Origin: Pseudomonas orientalis | GTDB taxonomy: Bacteria; Pseudomonadota; Gammaproteobacteria; Pseudomonadales; Pseudomonadaceae | Direction of reading: 5' to 3' | Length of the DNA: 64,000 bases | Assembly (NCBI RefSeq): GCF_002934065.1 | Contig: NZ_CP018049.1 | Span: forward strand, 1,362,501-1,426,500 | Shown here: one piece after another, positions 37,170 to 46,643 of the stretch | How positions within the stretch are numbered: the first letter of the stretch is position 1 | Layout: every line of letters starts with the position of its first letter | The notes under the pieces: generated by a model | The model's input: the letters and a program-made list of their open reading frames with translations, nothing else | What the model was told of the DNA's origin: nothing | Database searches by the model: none | Program-made: the position numbers and the translations under genes

Positions 37170-39761
37170 TTACACCGCCGTGACAGGCTCGGCCTTCGGT
37201 GCCGGTTTGGGCAGCGACGACAGAAACGCCATGATCAACGCGGCCACATACGGCAGCGACTGCACGAGCAGCATCACCACCCAGAAGCGCATGTCATTGC
37301 TCGGCAGGCCTTGCACCAGGTAGATCCCCAGTGCCGCGCCCCACAACAGCAGCATGATGAACATTTCTTCGCGGGCCTCGGAAATCGCCACCCAGAAGCC
37401 ATGGTTGTCGGCGTTCTTCGGTGTACGAAAGAACGGAATGCTGGTGGTGAAGAAACCGTACAGCACCGCCTTGGCGATGGTGTGCGACAACGCCAGGCCG
37501 GCCAGGGCCGCGCAGAAGGCATCCTTGAGGTTCACCCCGACCGCACGGCGGTACAGGAAGATGATTTTGCCCACCTTGAACACGAACAGCGCCAGCGGCG
37601 GAATCGCGAAGATCAGCAACGGCGGATCGACGCGGGTCGGCACGATGATCATCGCCGCCGACCACAGCAGTGCGCCGACGGTGAAGAAGATGTTCATGCC
37701 ATCGGCCACCCACGGCAGCCAGCCCGCGAGGAAGTGATAGCGCTGGCCACGGGTCAGCTCGGTGCCTTTGCCGCGCAGCAGGCTGGCGGTGTGTCGCTTG
37801 ATGATCTGGATCGCACCGTAGGCCCAGCGGAAACGCTGTTTCTTGAAGTCGATAAAGGTATCCGGCATCAGGCCCTTGCCATAGCTGTCGTGGTAATACG
37901 CCGCCGACAGGCCTTTCTCGAACACGCGCAGGCCAAGTTCCGCGTCTTCACAGATGCACCAGTCGGCCCAGCCCAGTTCTTCGAGTACCGAGCGGCGGGT
38001 CATGGTCATGGTGCCGTGCTGGATGATCGCGTCACGGTCGTTGCGAGTGACCATGCCGATATGGAAAAAGCCTTTGTATTCGGCGTAGCAGAGCTTCTTG
38101 AAGGTGCTTTCGTTCTGGTCGCGATAATCCTGCGGCGACTGCACCACGGCGATTTTCGGGTCGGCGAAGTGCGGCACCATGTGCTTGAGCCAATTGGGCG
38201 ACACGCAGTAATCGGAGTCGATCACCGCAATCACTTCGGCGTCCTTGGCGGTGTGCGGGATCAGGTAGTTCAGCGCTCCGCCCTTGAAACCGGCCAGGGG
38301 CGCGACGTGGAAGAACTTGAAGCGCGGACCGAGGGTTTCGCAGTAGTCGCGCACCGGCTCCCACACCGCCGGGTCCTTGGTGTTGTTGTCGATGATCAGG
38401 ACTTCGTAGTCCGGGTAATCGAGCGCCGCGAGGGCGTCGAGGGTCTGTTTGACCATCTCCGGCGGCTCGTTGTAGCACGGCACATGGATCGACACTTTGG
38501 GTCGGTAGTCCGATTCCCCCTCGACCGGCAGGAATTCACGCCGGCGCTTGTGGGTCCACACCGCTTCGGCCAGTTCGTGGGCTTCGGTCAGCAACACGAT
38601 AAACACACCCAGGGCGCCGAGGGCCAGGAGGATGCCGACGGTGACGCTGAACCAGGTGCTGTATTGCTGGCTGTAGTCGTAGCCGATCCACACCAGTACC
38701 GAACCGCACAGGAACGCGATAAACGTGAGGAAGGTGCGGCCACGCTGGCGCAGGGCCGAACCGTCGATCATCAACAACGTCAGGGACAGCAGGGCCAGCA
38801 CCACCGAGCCGATGGCCAGTACGCGCCACTGCGGGATCGCGACCACCGGGCCTTCAAAGTTGAATTTCTGCTGGCGCGCGGCGTTGAACACGCCCCAATA
38901 AGCGCCGGCCGAGCCTTCGTCGCTGACCTTCCAGGGCTGGTCGAAGGCTTCGATGACGAAGTAGTTGAACCCTTGGCGGTTCAGTTTGTTAACCAGTGTG
39001 CGCAGGTAAACCGCCTGGTCCGCTGGCGACGTTTCATTGCCACCGCGCATGCGCCCGTTGCTCGGCCAGCCAACCTCTGACAGCAGCAGCGGCTTTTTCG
39101 GGAACAGTTTCTTCAGATCCCTGGCGCGGTCGAGTACGTACTGGCCGGCCTTGTCCATCGGAATAAATTCCCAGAACGGCAGGATGTGCGCGGCGATCAA
39201 GTCGACGTGCCTGGCCAGTTGCGGGTTCTTTTCCCAGATGTGCCATTGCTCGGAGGTGGTCACCGGCACTTTCACGGCGGCGCGCACCCGGTCCAGCAGC
39301 ACGATCAGCGCTTCGGGGGTAATTTCCTCGCGAAACAGCGCCTCGTTACCGACCACCACCCGCACCACACTGCGGGAGTTGTTGGCGATCTCGATGGCGC
39401 GCTGGATTTCCCGCTCGTTGCGCTCAAGGTCCGGGCTGATCCAGATCCCCAGGGTCACCCGCAGGCCGAACTCTTCGGCCAGCTTGGGGATATCACCCAG
39501 CGTACCGTCGACCGAGTAGGTGCGGATGTTGTCCGTCAGCTTGCTCATGATTTCGAGGTCGCGACGCATCTGTTCGTCGGTCGGGTACTGGTCTTTCTGG
39601 GGGTACTGGCCTTGCTGGAACGGCGAGTAGGAAAAACCGGAGATCTGCTCGGGCCAGTTGGGAGCGGTGACCGGGCGGTTGATCAGCGCCCAGAAACCGG
39701 TGAACAGCGCGGCAATTGCCAGCACGATCACCAGGTTGAGTCCAAATTTACGCGATGCCAT
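37170..39761 (-). CDS. ndvB: NdvB-type beta-glucan synthase: GH17 + GT2 fusion
   Basis: 863 aa from ATG 39761. N-terminal membrane anchor, then a periplasmic GH17 transglycosylase domain of about 300 residues with acid/base Glu in VVVGNEALFREE and nucleophile Glu in LLLSEVGWPSNG. Membrane helices at about 345-425 lead into a cytoplasmic GT2 domain: HVPCYNEPPEMV, VIDSDYCVSP (DxD), CICEDAELG and QRFRWAYG. A multi-pass C-terminus follows. In P. aeruginosa NdvB (next to dapE and rlmA there too) makes periplasmic cyclic beta-1,3-glucans linked to biofilm tolerance; GH17 remodels the glucan. Confidence 0.88.
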   Translation of the reverse strand: MASRKFGLNLVIVLAIAALFTGFWALINRPVTAPNWPEQISGFSYSPFQQGQYPQKDQYPTDEQMRRDLEIMSKLTDNIRTYSVDGTLGDIPKLAEEFGLRVTLGIWISPDLERNEREIQRAIEIANNSRSVVRVVVGNEALFREEITPEALIVLLDRVRAAVKVPVTTSEQWHIWEKNPQLARHVDLIAAHILPFWEFIPMDKAGQYVLDRARDLKKLFPKKPLLLSEVGWPSNGRMRGGNETSPADQAVYLRTLVNKLNRQGFNYFVIEAFDQPWKVSDEGSAGAYWGVFNAARQQKFNFEGPVVAIPQWRVLAIGSVVLALLSLTLLMIDGSALRQRGRTFLTFIAFLCGSVLVWIGYDYSQQYSTWFSVTVGILLALGALGVFIVLLTEAHELAEAVWTHKRRREFLPVEGESDYRPKVSIHVPCYNEPPEMVKQTLDALAALDYPDYEVLIIDNNTKDPAVWEPVRDYCETLGPRFKFFHVAPLAGFKGGALNYLIPHTAKDAEVIAVIDSDYCVSPNWLKHMVPHFADPKIAVVQSPQDYRDQNESTFKKLCYAEYKGFFHIGMVTRNDRDAIIQHGTMTMTRRSVLEELGWADWCICEDAELGLRVFEKGLSAAYYHDSYGKGLMPDTFIDFKKQRFRWAYGAIQIIKRHTASLLRGKGTELTRGQRYHFLAGWLPWVADGMNIFFTVGALLWSAAMIIVPTRVDPPLLIFAIPPLALFVFKVGKIIFLYRRAVGVNLKDAFCAALAGLALSHTIAKAVLYGFFTTSIPFFRTPKNADNHGFWVAISEAREEMFIMLLLWGAALGIYLVQGLPSNDMRFWVVMLLVQSLPYVAALIMAFLSSLPKPAPKAEPVTAV

Positions 39762-39978
39762 GGTTATGTCGGGTTCCAAAGGGTGTGGAACGAAAAGAGG
39801 TGTTGGCCTACGCCAACCGGCGCGCATCCTACACCGGCCTTTCCCTGAGCGTACAGCAGACAAAGAAAAGCCGGACGTTAGTCAGCGAAAGGCCATCTAA
39901 GTTCTTTACTTGTAGCTTGTCGCTTCGAACTTGTCGCGGCGTAGTCCATAATGCGCGCCGGTTTTTAGGGTAATGGTC

Positions 39979-40788
39979 ATGAGCACAGAAGATCCGCGGT
40001 TTGCAGGCGTCGCCCGCTTGTATGGCATTGAAGGTCTGGAACGCTTGAAAGCGGCCCATGTGGCAATCGTCGGGGTCGGCGGCGTGGGCTCGTGGGCGGC
40101 GGAAGCCATCGCCCGTTGCGGGGTCGGCGAGATTTCGCTGTTTGACCTGGATGACGTCTGCGTCAGCAACAGCAACCGCCAGTTGCACGCGCTGGACAGC
40201 ACCGTGGGCAAACCCAAGGTCGAGGTGATGGCCGAACGCCTGCGTGGCATCAACCCGGATTGCACGGTGCATGCGGTAGCGGACTTCGTCACCCGCGACA
40301 CCATGGCCGAATACATCACCCCGAATATTGATTGCGTGATCGACTGCATCGACGCCGTCAACGCCAAGGCGGCGCTGATTGCCTGGTGCAAGCGCCGCAA
40401 GATCCAGATCATCACTACCGGTGGCGCCGGCGGGCAGATCGATCCGACGCTGATTCAGGTGTGCGACCTCAACCGCACCTTCAATGACCCGCTGGCCTCG
40501 AAAGTGCGCTCCACGTTGCGCCGTGACTACGGTTTCTCACGCACGGTGACCCGCCACTACAGCGTGCCGTGCGTGTTTTCCACCGAGCAGCTGCGCTATC
40601 CCAAGCCGGACGGCAGCATTTGTTTGCAGAAGAGTTTTGTCGGCGATGGGGTCAAGCTTGACTGCGCGGGAGGGTTTGGCGCGGTGATGATGGTCACCGC
40701 AACCTTCGGCATGGTGGCGGCGACCAAGGCGGTGGACAAGATTGTGGCCGGGGTACGCAGGCCGTCGGAGCGGGTCAAGCCCACCTGA
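39979..40788 (+). CDS. tcdA: tRNA threonylcarbamoyladenosine dehydratase
   Basis: 269 aa from ATG 39979, eight bases after AGGG (ATG 39973 is too close to it). E1/ThiF-like ATP-binding site HVAIVGVGGVGSWAAEAIAR and FDLDDVCVSN. It cyclises t6A37 of tRNA to ct6A using ATP. Also named CsdL; the CsdA and CsdE sulfur-transfer partners follow convergently, as in E. coli. Confidence 0.94.
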   Translation: MSTEDPRFAGVARLYGIEGLERLKAAHVAIVGVGGVGSWAAEAIARCGVGEISLFDLDDVCVSNSNRQLHALDSTVGKPKVEVMAERLRGINPDCTVHAVADFVTRDTMAEYITPNIDCVIDCIDAVNAKAALIAWCKRRKIQIITTGGAGGQIDPTLIQVCDLNRTFNDPLASKVRSTLRRDYGFSRTVTRHYSVPCVFSTEQLRYPKPDGSICLQKSFVGDGVKLDCAGGFGAVMMVTATFGMVAATKAVDKIVAGVRRPSERVKPT

Positions 40789-40812
40789 ATCGCAGACTTT
40801 ACAGGGTTCAAA

Positions 40813-40903
40813 ATGTGGGAGGGGGCTTGCCCCCGATAGCGATGAATCAGCCAATAAATTTTTGGCTGACACACCGCATCGGGGGCAAGCCCCCTCCCAC
40901 ATT
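40813..40903. repeat. REP pair between tcdA and csdE
   Basis: Inverted REPs ATGTGGGAGGGGGCTTGCCC and complement. The right arm touches the csdE stop codon (40903-40905), so it sits exactly between the two convergent genes. Confidence 0.88.
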
Positions 40904-41316
40904 TAGTCCTTTATCTGGCTCAATGCCCGCATCCGCTGCAAGACCGCATTCAGGCCATTGCTGCGCGACGGCGACAACTGGCGCGACAAGCCCAGTTGAT
41001 TGAACCAGTCAGGCAGGTCAACCGCTTGCAATTGATCAGTCGACAAGCCGTTGACCCGGGCCAGCAGCAATGCCACCAACCCACGAATCATCCGCGCATC
41101 GCTGCTGGCGGCAAACTGCCAATGGCCGTCCTGCAAGTGGCCCACCAGCCACACCAGGCTTTCGCAGCCGTGTACTAGGTTGGCGTCGACCTTGTCTGCC
41201 TCCGCCAGCGCCGGCAGTTGCTCGCCCCATTGCATCAACAGGCGTGCACGTTGCTCCCAGCCGCCTACGGCCTGGAACGCCTCAAGTGCGGTGGCTGCCT
41301 GTTCAGGCAAGCTCAT
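40903..41316 (-). CDS. csdE: SufE-family sulfur acceptor CsdE
   Basis: 137 aa. The sulfur-accepting Cys is in VHGCESLVWLVG. It takes persulfide from CsdA and stimulates its desulfurase activity. ATG overlaps the csdA stop. Confidence 0.92.
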   Translation of the reverse strand: MSLPEQAATALEAFQAVGGWEQRARLLMQWGEQLPALAEADKVDANLVHGCESLVWLVGHLQDGHWQFAASSDARMIRGLVALLLARVNGLSTDQLQAVDLPDWFNQLGLSRQLSPSRSNGLNAVLQRMRALSQIKD

Positions 41317-42518
41317 CGCAGCATGTCCAGCGCCTGGTCCAGCGCTTCAAAGAAGCGCTCCAGATCATCGGAATCGTTGTACAGCGCCAGGGACACACGA
41401 ATCGCGCCCGATAGCTGCAATGTCTTGAGCAACGGCATCGCACAATGATGACCGGCACGCACGGCAATCCCCTGCTCGGTCAGCAGGTGCGCAAGGTCGG
41501 CGTTGTGTACGCCCTCGACCACAAAACTGGCCAGTGCCACCTGCGGCGTACCCAATACGCGCACGCCATTGCGCGCTTTCAAGCCGCGCAATAAATAGTC
41601 GTGCAGCGCCGCTTCGTGGCTGACCACCGCCTGTTGATCCAGCGAAGCCAGGTAATCCAGCGTCGCCCCCAGGCCGATCACGCCGGCAATCGGCGGCGTG
41701 CCGGCTTCAAACCCCAGCGGGGCAGGGCGGAAACTGGCGCTGTGGTAGTCCGCCTGTTGCACCATCTCGCCGCCGAACTGCCAGTGACGCAAGTGATGCA
41801 GGGACTCAGTGCGGCCATACAGCACGCCAACGCCGTCCGGGCCGTAGAGTTTGTGACTGGAAAATACATAGAAGTCGCAGCCCAGGGCTTGCACATCGTG
41901 GCGACCATGGACGATGCCTTGCGCGCCATCCACCACAGTAAGGGCGCCGTGCGTCTTAGCCATTTTTGACAAGGCTTCCAGCGGCTGCCACGCGCCGAGC
42001 ACGTTGGACAACTGGCTCACTGCCAGCAACCGCGTGCGCGGACCGATCAAGGTGGCGGCGGCTTCAAGGTCAATCACGCCGTCATCGTCCAGGGGCAATA
42101 CCACCAGCGTGAGCGCGCGACGTTTTGCCAGTTGCTGCCAGGGCAGCAGGTTGGCGTGGTGCTCCAGGGCGCTGATGGCAATCTCATCGCCCGCATTGAA
42201 TAAATGCTCCAGGCCATAGGCCAGGAGGTTCAGCGCAGAAGTTGCGCCGTGGGTAAACACCACCTGCCCGCTGTCGCCCGCATTCAACCACTGCGCCACC
42301 TTGCTGCGACTGTCCTCAAACGCCTGGGTCGCATGGGCCCCCGGCAAATGCTGGGCACGGTGCACATTGGCTGCGCCATTGGCGTAGTAATGGCTGATCG
42401 CGTCCAACAGGGCTTGAGGTTTCTGCGTGGTAGCGGCGCTGTCCAGGTAGGTCTGGTCTTGCCGTTGCAGGGTGGCGATGGCTGGAAAGTCAGCGCGCCA
42501 GGGGGAGGGCACAAGCAT
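41313..42518 (-). CDS. csdA: Cysteine desulfurase CsdA
   Basis: 401 aa from ATG 42518; an in-frame TTG at 42527 is possible. PLP-binding Lys in YVFSSHKLYGPDGVG, catalytic Cys in RAGHHCAMPLL, and TYLDSAATTQKPQ at the N-terminus, typical of SufS/CsdA. It delivers sulfur via CsdE. Confidence 0.94.
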   Translation of the reverse strand: MLVPSPWRADFPAIATLQRQDQTYLDSAATTQKPQALLDAISHYYANGAANVHRAQHLPGAHATQAFEDSRSKVAQWLNAGDSGQVVFTHGATSALNLLAYGLEHLFNAGDEIAISALEHHANLLPWQQLAKRRALTLVVLPLDDDGVIDLEAAATLIGPRTRLLAVSQLSNVLGAWQPLEALSKMAKTHGALTVVDGAQGIVHGRHDVQALGCDFYVFSSHKLYGPDGVGVLYGRTESLHHLRHWQFGGEMVQQADYHSASFRPAPLGFEAGTPPIAGVIGLGATLDYLASLDQQAVVSHEAALHDYLLRGLKARNGVRVLGTPQVALASFVVEGVHNADLAHLLTEQGIAVRAGHHCAMPLLKTLQLSGAIRVSLALYNDSDDLERFFEALDQALDMLR

Positions 42519-42587
42519 GATGTTCAAAACTCGTATAAGCGAGCCGCAACCAGAGGTGCGACCCGCCAGGGGGCATCGAGTGGCTGC

Positions 42588-43622
42588 TTAGTTGTGAGCG
42601 TGCAGCGCTTCGTTCAGTTCGATGGCCGATTTGTGGGTTTTGCACTCCACGGCACCGGTCTCGGAGTTGCGGCGGAACAGCAGGTCCGGCTGGCCGGCCA
42701 GTTCACGCGCCTTGACCACTTTGACCAGTTGGTTCTTCTCGTCCAGCAACGCCACTTTGGTCCCGGCGGTCACATACAGGCCGGACTCCACGGTGTTGCG
42801 GTCGCCCAACGGGATACCGATACCGGCGTTGGCGCCGATCAGGCAGCCTTCGCCCACCTTGATCACGATGTTGCCGCCGCCCGACAGGGTGCCCATGGTG
42901 GAGCAACCGCCGCCCAGGTCCGAGCCCTTGCCGACGAATACGCCCGCCGATACGCGGCCTTCGATCATGCCCGGGCCTTCGGTGCCGGCGTTGAAGTTGA
43001 CGAAGCCTTCGTGCATCACGGTGGTGCCTTCGCCAACGTAGGCGCCCAGGCGCAGGCGCGCAGCGTCAGCGATACGCACACCGCTCGGCACCACGTAGTC
43101 GGTCATTTTCGGGAACTTGTCCACCGAGAACACTTCCAGCAGCTCGCCTCGCAGGCGCGCTTCCAGCTGGCGTTCGGCCAGCTCAGCGATATCGATGGCG
43201 CCCTGGCTGGTCCACGCCACGTTCGGCAGCTGCGGGAACACACCGGCCAGGCTCAAGCCGTGAGGCTTGACCAGGCGATGGGACAGCAGGTGCAGCTTGA
43301 GGTAAGCCTCAGGCGTGGAGGTCAGTGCGGCGTCTTCGGCCAGCAGCGTCGCGACCAGCGGGGTGTGGCTTTCGGCGAGCCGATTGAGCAGCGCGGCTTG
43401 GGTCGCGTCGACATTTTTGAGTGCATCAGCCAATTGCAGCGCCTGGCTGATGGTGAACGTGATCGCTTGATTACCTTCGGTGTAACCCAGGATCGGCGCG
43501 ATGGCCGCGACGATTTCAGCCGGTGGATTGAGCAGCGGCTGTGCGTAAAACACTTCCAGCCAAGCACCTTGGCGGTTCTGAGTGCCGACGCCGAAGCCCA
43601 GGCTGAACAGGGAATGGGACAT
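42588..43622 (-). CDS. dapD: Tetrahydrodipicolinate N-succinyltransferase
   Basis: 344 aa (the Pseudomonas-type long form) from ATG 43622, GAGG upstream. Left-handed beta-helix repeats in the second half (LRLGAYVGEGTTVMHEGFVN, GCLIGANAGIGIPLGD). It succinylates tetrahydrodipicolinate in lysine/diaminopimelate synthesis. Confidence 0.96.
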   Translation of the reverse strand: MSHSLFSLGFGVGTQNRQGAWLEVFYAQPLLNPPAEIVAAIAPILGYTEGNQAITFTISQALQLADALKNVDATQAALLNRLAESHTPLVATLLAEDAALTSTPEAYLKLHLLSHRLVKPHGLSLAGVFPQLPNVAWTSQGAIDIAELAERQLEARLRGELLEVFSVDKFPKMTDYVVPSGVRIADAARLRLGAYVGEGTTVMHEGFVNFNAGTEGPGMIEGRVSAGVFVGKGSDLGGGCSTMGTLSGGGNIVIKVGEGCLIGANAGIGIPLGDRNTVESGLYVTAGTKVALLDEKNQLVKVVKARELAGQPDLLFRRNSETGAVECKTHKSAIELNEALHAHN

Positions 43623-43653
43623 GCTGTTACCTCTACAAAAATGGAAGGCTGGC

Positions 43654-44016
43654 CTACTTGAGGGCCGCCGAATAACTATCTGGCTTGAAGCCAATCAGGG
43701 TTCTGTCACCGAGATCGAGCACCGGGCGCTTGATCATCGAGGGTTGTGCGAGCATCAACTCAATGGCTTTCGGCTGATCGAGATCGGCTTTGCGTTCGTC
43801 TTCGAGTTTGCGAAAGGTGGTGCCTGCACGGTTCAACACCACCTGCCAACCGTGCTCGTTGCACCATTGGGTCAAGTGTTCGCGGTCGATACCGGCCGTT
43901 TTGTAGTCATGGAACTCATAGGTCACCGCATGCTCATCGAGCCAGGTGCGCGCCTTTTTCATGGTGTCGCAGGCTTTGATGCCGAAAAGGTGCAAGGTTT
44001 TGCTTGAAGCAGTCAA
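43654..44016 (-). CDS. ArsC/Spx-family (YffB-like) protein
   Basis: 120 aa thioredoxin-like protein with a single active-site Cys in FGIKACDTMKKARTWL and the cis-Pro region MIKRPVLDLGDRTLIGF. YffB-like members look like GSH-dependent thiol reductases; a true arsenate reductase role is unlikely with no ars genes nearby. It sits 31 bp upstream of dapD on the same strand, an arrangement conserved in Pseudomonas. Confidence 0.88.
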   Translation of the reverse strand: MTASSKTLHLFGIKACDTMKKARTWLDEHAVTYEFHDYKTAGIDREHLTQWCNEHGWQVVLNRAGTTFRKLEDERKADLDQPKAIELMLAQPSMIKRPVLDLGDRTLIGFKPDSYSAALK

Positions 44017-44230
44017 GGAATTGCCCTCCTCTGGACGAATGAAAAATGGAAGATCGCGGATTATGCCACGCTCGGCGCGTTTCGGCTCCGCTCGTCAGCA
44101 GGATGCGACGTTTGTGTAAACGCCAGTGCGCGGTACAGGCGGGTAACATAGCGGAGTAGTAAGGCACTTCGACGGCCAGTTGTTGCCTGATGTGTGTCAT
44201 TGCAAGTCGATTGTCCGGGAACCCCGCGTT

Positions 44231-45874
44231 ATGCAAACCGCCTACACCGTTCTTATCCTGCTGATGCTGGTCAGCGTTTCGCGCCTGGTCGGGCGCATCA
44301 TCCCGCTGCCCTTGCCGTTGCTGCAGATCGCCGCCGGTGCCTTGCTCGCCTGGCCCACGTTGGGCCTGCACGTGGCACTGGACCCGGAGCTGTTTCTGTT
44401 TCTGTTCTTGCCGCCGTTGCTGTTTTCCGATGGCTGGCGCATGCCCAAGCGTGAATTGTGGCGCCTGCGCGGGCCGATCCTGACGTTGGCAGTCGGTCTG
44501 GTGCTGTTCACCGTGGTCGGCGCCGGATACTTCATTCATTGGTTGCTGCCCTCGATTCCCTTGCCCGTGGCCTTTGCCCTGGCAGCGGTGTTGTCGCCCA
44601 CGGACGCCGTGGCGGTGTCGGCCATTTCCCAGAATCGTTTGCCCAAGCCGCTGATGCACATGCTTCAAGGCGAAGCCTTGATGAATGACGCTTCGGGCTT
44701 GGTGACCTTCAAATTTGCCCTGGCGGCGGCATTGACCGGCGTGTTTTCGCTGGCCGATGCCAGTCTGACGTTTGTACTGGTGGCTGTGGGCGGGCTGGCG
44801 ATCGGGGTGGCGCTGAGCTGGCTGGTCGGCCGCCTGCGCGCCTGGATGATCGCGCGAGGCTGGGATGACCCGGCGACCCATGTGGTGTTCATGTTGTTGC
44901 TGCCCTTTGCTGCCTATGTACTGGCTGAACGCCTGGGCGCGTCCGGCATTCTCTCGGCGGTGGCGGCAGGCATGATGCAAAGCTGGCTCGACCTGTTGCC
45001 GCGCCAGACCAGCACGCGTCTGCTCAACCGCAGCGTGTGGTCGTTGCTCGAGTTTGCCTTCAACGGTTTGATCTTCCTGCTGCTCGGTCTGCAACTGCCG
45101 GACATCGTCAAGGCCGTGGTCAGTCATGAAGCCACGTTGTGGCCCACCCTGATGTATCGCTGCCTGGATGTGGTGGCGATCTTCCTGGTGCTGGTGGTAT
45201 TGCGCTTTATCTGGGTGCAGAGCATCTGGCGGCTGTCGGGTCTGCTGCGCAGGCTGCGTGGCAAAGGTGCGCTGACCCTGGTGCCGACGGCCCGTTCCTG
45301 CTGGTTGTTGACCGTCGGCGGTGTGCGCGGTGCGGTGACGTTGGCAGGTGTCATGTCGGTGCCGTTGCTGATGGCCCCGGGCCAGGACTTCCCCGAGCGT
45401 GACCTGCTGATCTTTATCGCAGCCGGGGTGATTCTTTTGTCGCTGGTGGCTGCCTGTATTGCCCTGCCATTGCTGCTGCGTGGTGTCGAGAAAGGCCCGG
45501 ATGAAAAGCGCCACAACGAAGTGCGCGAAGCCTGGAAAAAGACCGCCGTGGCGGCGATCCATGCGCTGGAGGTCGAAGAACCCGTCGAAGCCCAAACGCC
45601 GGACGCCGCTCAAGCGGCATTGGCCACCGAACTCAAGGCGCGGCTGATGGCGGAGTATCGCCACCAGTTGGACGTATTCAATGACTCGGCCGAGGCCCAG
45701 GCACTGGCGTTGCAGATGGATCTGCTGGAGCGCAGGCTGAGGCTCAAGGCGCTACGCGCACAGCGCCTGGAGCTCTACCGTTTGAGTCGTCAACACCAGA
45801 TTGGCGACGATGTACTGCGCGAAGTATTGGCCGACCTGGATATGAGTGAAGCGAACTTGGGAAGTATCAAGTAG
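44231..45874 (+). CDS. Na+/H+ antiporter, CPA1 (NhaP/NHE) type
   Basis: 547 aa from ATG 44231. About 12 membrane segments; ion-site motifs LSPTDAVAVSAI and GEALMNDASGLVTFKFAL, and GGVRGAVTLAGVMS. The C-terminal 120 residues are a soluble charged coiled-coil (MDLLERRLRLKALRAQRLEL). Exchanges monovalent cations for protons. Its 3' end overlaps that of the convergent metalloprotease gene by eight bases. Confidence 0.9.
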   Translation: MQTAYTVLILLMLVSVSRLVGRIIPLPLPLLQIAAGALLAWPTLGLHVALDPELFLFLFLPPLLFSDGWRMPKRELWRLRGPILTLAVGLVLFTVVGAGYFIHWLLPSIPLPVAFALAAVLSPTDAVAVSAISQNRLPKPLMHMLQGEALMNDASGLVTFKFALAAALTGVFSLADASLTFVLVAVGGLAIGVALSWLVGRLRAWMIARGWDDPATHVVFMLLLPFAAYVLAERLGASGILSAVAAGMMQSWLDLLPRQTSTRLLNRSVWSLLEFAFNGLIFLLLGLQLPDIVKAVVSHEATLWPTLMYRCLDVVAIFLVLVVLRFIWVQSIWRLSGLLRRLRGKGALTLVPTARSCWLLTVGGVRGAVTLAGVMSVPLLMAPGQDFPERDLLIFIAAGVILLSLVAACIALPLLLRGVEKGPDEKRHNEVREAWKKTAVAAIHALEVEEPVEAQTPDAAQAALATELKARLMAEYRHQLDVFNDSAEAQALALQMDLLERRLRLKALRAQRLELYRLSRQHQIGDDVLREVLADLDMSEANLGSIK

Positions 45875-46610
45875 TGGTGCTGCTGATCATTGCACGGATG
45901 CTTGAGCTGAGCACTTTGCCCAACAGTGTCTGATCTTCTGGATAAAGCGACTGCATGAACTTTTTATCGCCTTCAGACAGTTTGAAGTTGCGCGGTATAG
46001 GGGCGCCGCTGTTGAGCCGTGAAGCGGGAAAGCCATAGTGCATGATGGATTTGTCATCATAGTCTGCAGAGGTCTTTACCTGGCTGCGCGAAAATGTACT
46101 GACGATATCGTTATCGGCCTCATAGCTGAATTGTCCCCGCGATTCGTACTCGTCATAGATATTCTGCCTGTTCAAGTCCAATGTCCGGTCAGGGTGCTGG
46201 TGCTCGTGTTTCAAGCCCAAGGCATGGCCGAATTCATGCTGGATCGTGGCGGCGACGCTGTCGGCGGAGCGTGTGAAGCTGATGCCCATGGTGGGCTCGG
46301 ATAACGCAACCTTTTTGGCATCGGTACCCACTTTTGACCATCCAGGGCCAGTGGTATTGTCTGCCGTGATGCGTATATCGCCGTCGGGGCTGTCAATGAA
46401 CTTGAAGTAGAGATTGGTGTGCGGCGCCCATTTATTGATGTTGTGCTTTACCAGATCCTTTTGTTCCTGGGTCATGTTCAGCCGCGAGATGGTCAGCACT
46501 GAATGTTGAGGCCAGAGTTTGTCGGGCATGGCGACGCCGCGTTTACGTCTACTTGCAGGTGCGCTCACGGAGTGAGGAGAGATGGGGCTGGTTGGGATTG
46601 TGAGGGGCAT
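45867..46610 (-). CDS. Astacin-like zinc metalloprotease, candidate type III effector
   Basis: 247 aa from ATG 46610 (AGGTGA about six bases upstream); the longer ORF start at 46655 lies inside the promoter. Zinc site HEFGHALGLKHE at residues 125-136 (HExxHxxGxxHE) and Met-turn SIMHYG at 188-193 mark the astacin/metzincin clan. The first 29 residues (MPLTIPTSPISPHSVSAPAS...) contain no acidic residue, are rich in Ser, Thr and Pro, and there is no Sec signal or pro-domain: this fits Hrp type III export signals. An hrp-box-like promoter ends 34 bp before the start. The stretch 46021-46080 is 47% GC, below its neighbours, suggesting transfer. An ordinary secreted protease is the alternative, but no Sec or type I export signal is seen. 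Confidence 0.75.
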   Translation of the reverse strand: MPLTIPTSPISPHSVSAPASRRKRGVAMPDKLWPQHSVLTISRLNMTQEQKDLVKHNINKWAPHTNLYFKFIDSPDGDIRITADNTTGPGWSKVGTDAKKVALSEPTMGISFTRSADSVAATIQHEFGHALGLKHEHQHPDRTLDLNRQNIYDEYESRGQFSYEADNDIVSTFSRSQVKTSADYDDKSIMHYGFPASRLNSGAPIPRNFKLSEGDKKFMQSLYPEDQTLLGKVLSSSIRAMISSTTT

Positions 46611-46643
46611 TTCGTTCACCTGAGCATTTGTACCGGATGAACG

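Noticed and set aside
37311..39080. 589-codon open frame antisense to ndvB
   Set aside because: His/Gln/Arg-rich composition typical of an antisense shadow; ndvB on the other strand has complete GH17 and GT2 motifs.
43654..44016. True arsenate reductase
   Set aside because: Only one clear active-site Cys motif of the YffB/Spx type and no arsenic resistance genes nearby.
44219..44245. GGAACC before the Na+/H+ antiporter gene as a possible hrp box
   Set aside because: No CCACNNA at either spacing, and the motif lies only a few bases before the start codon.
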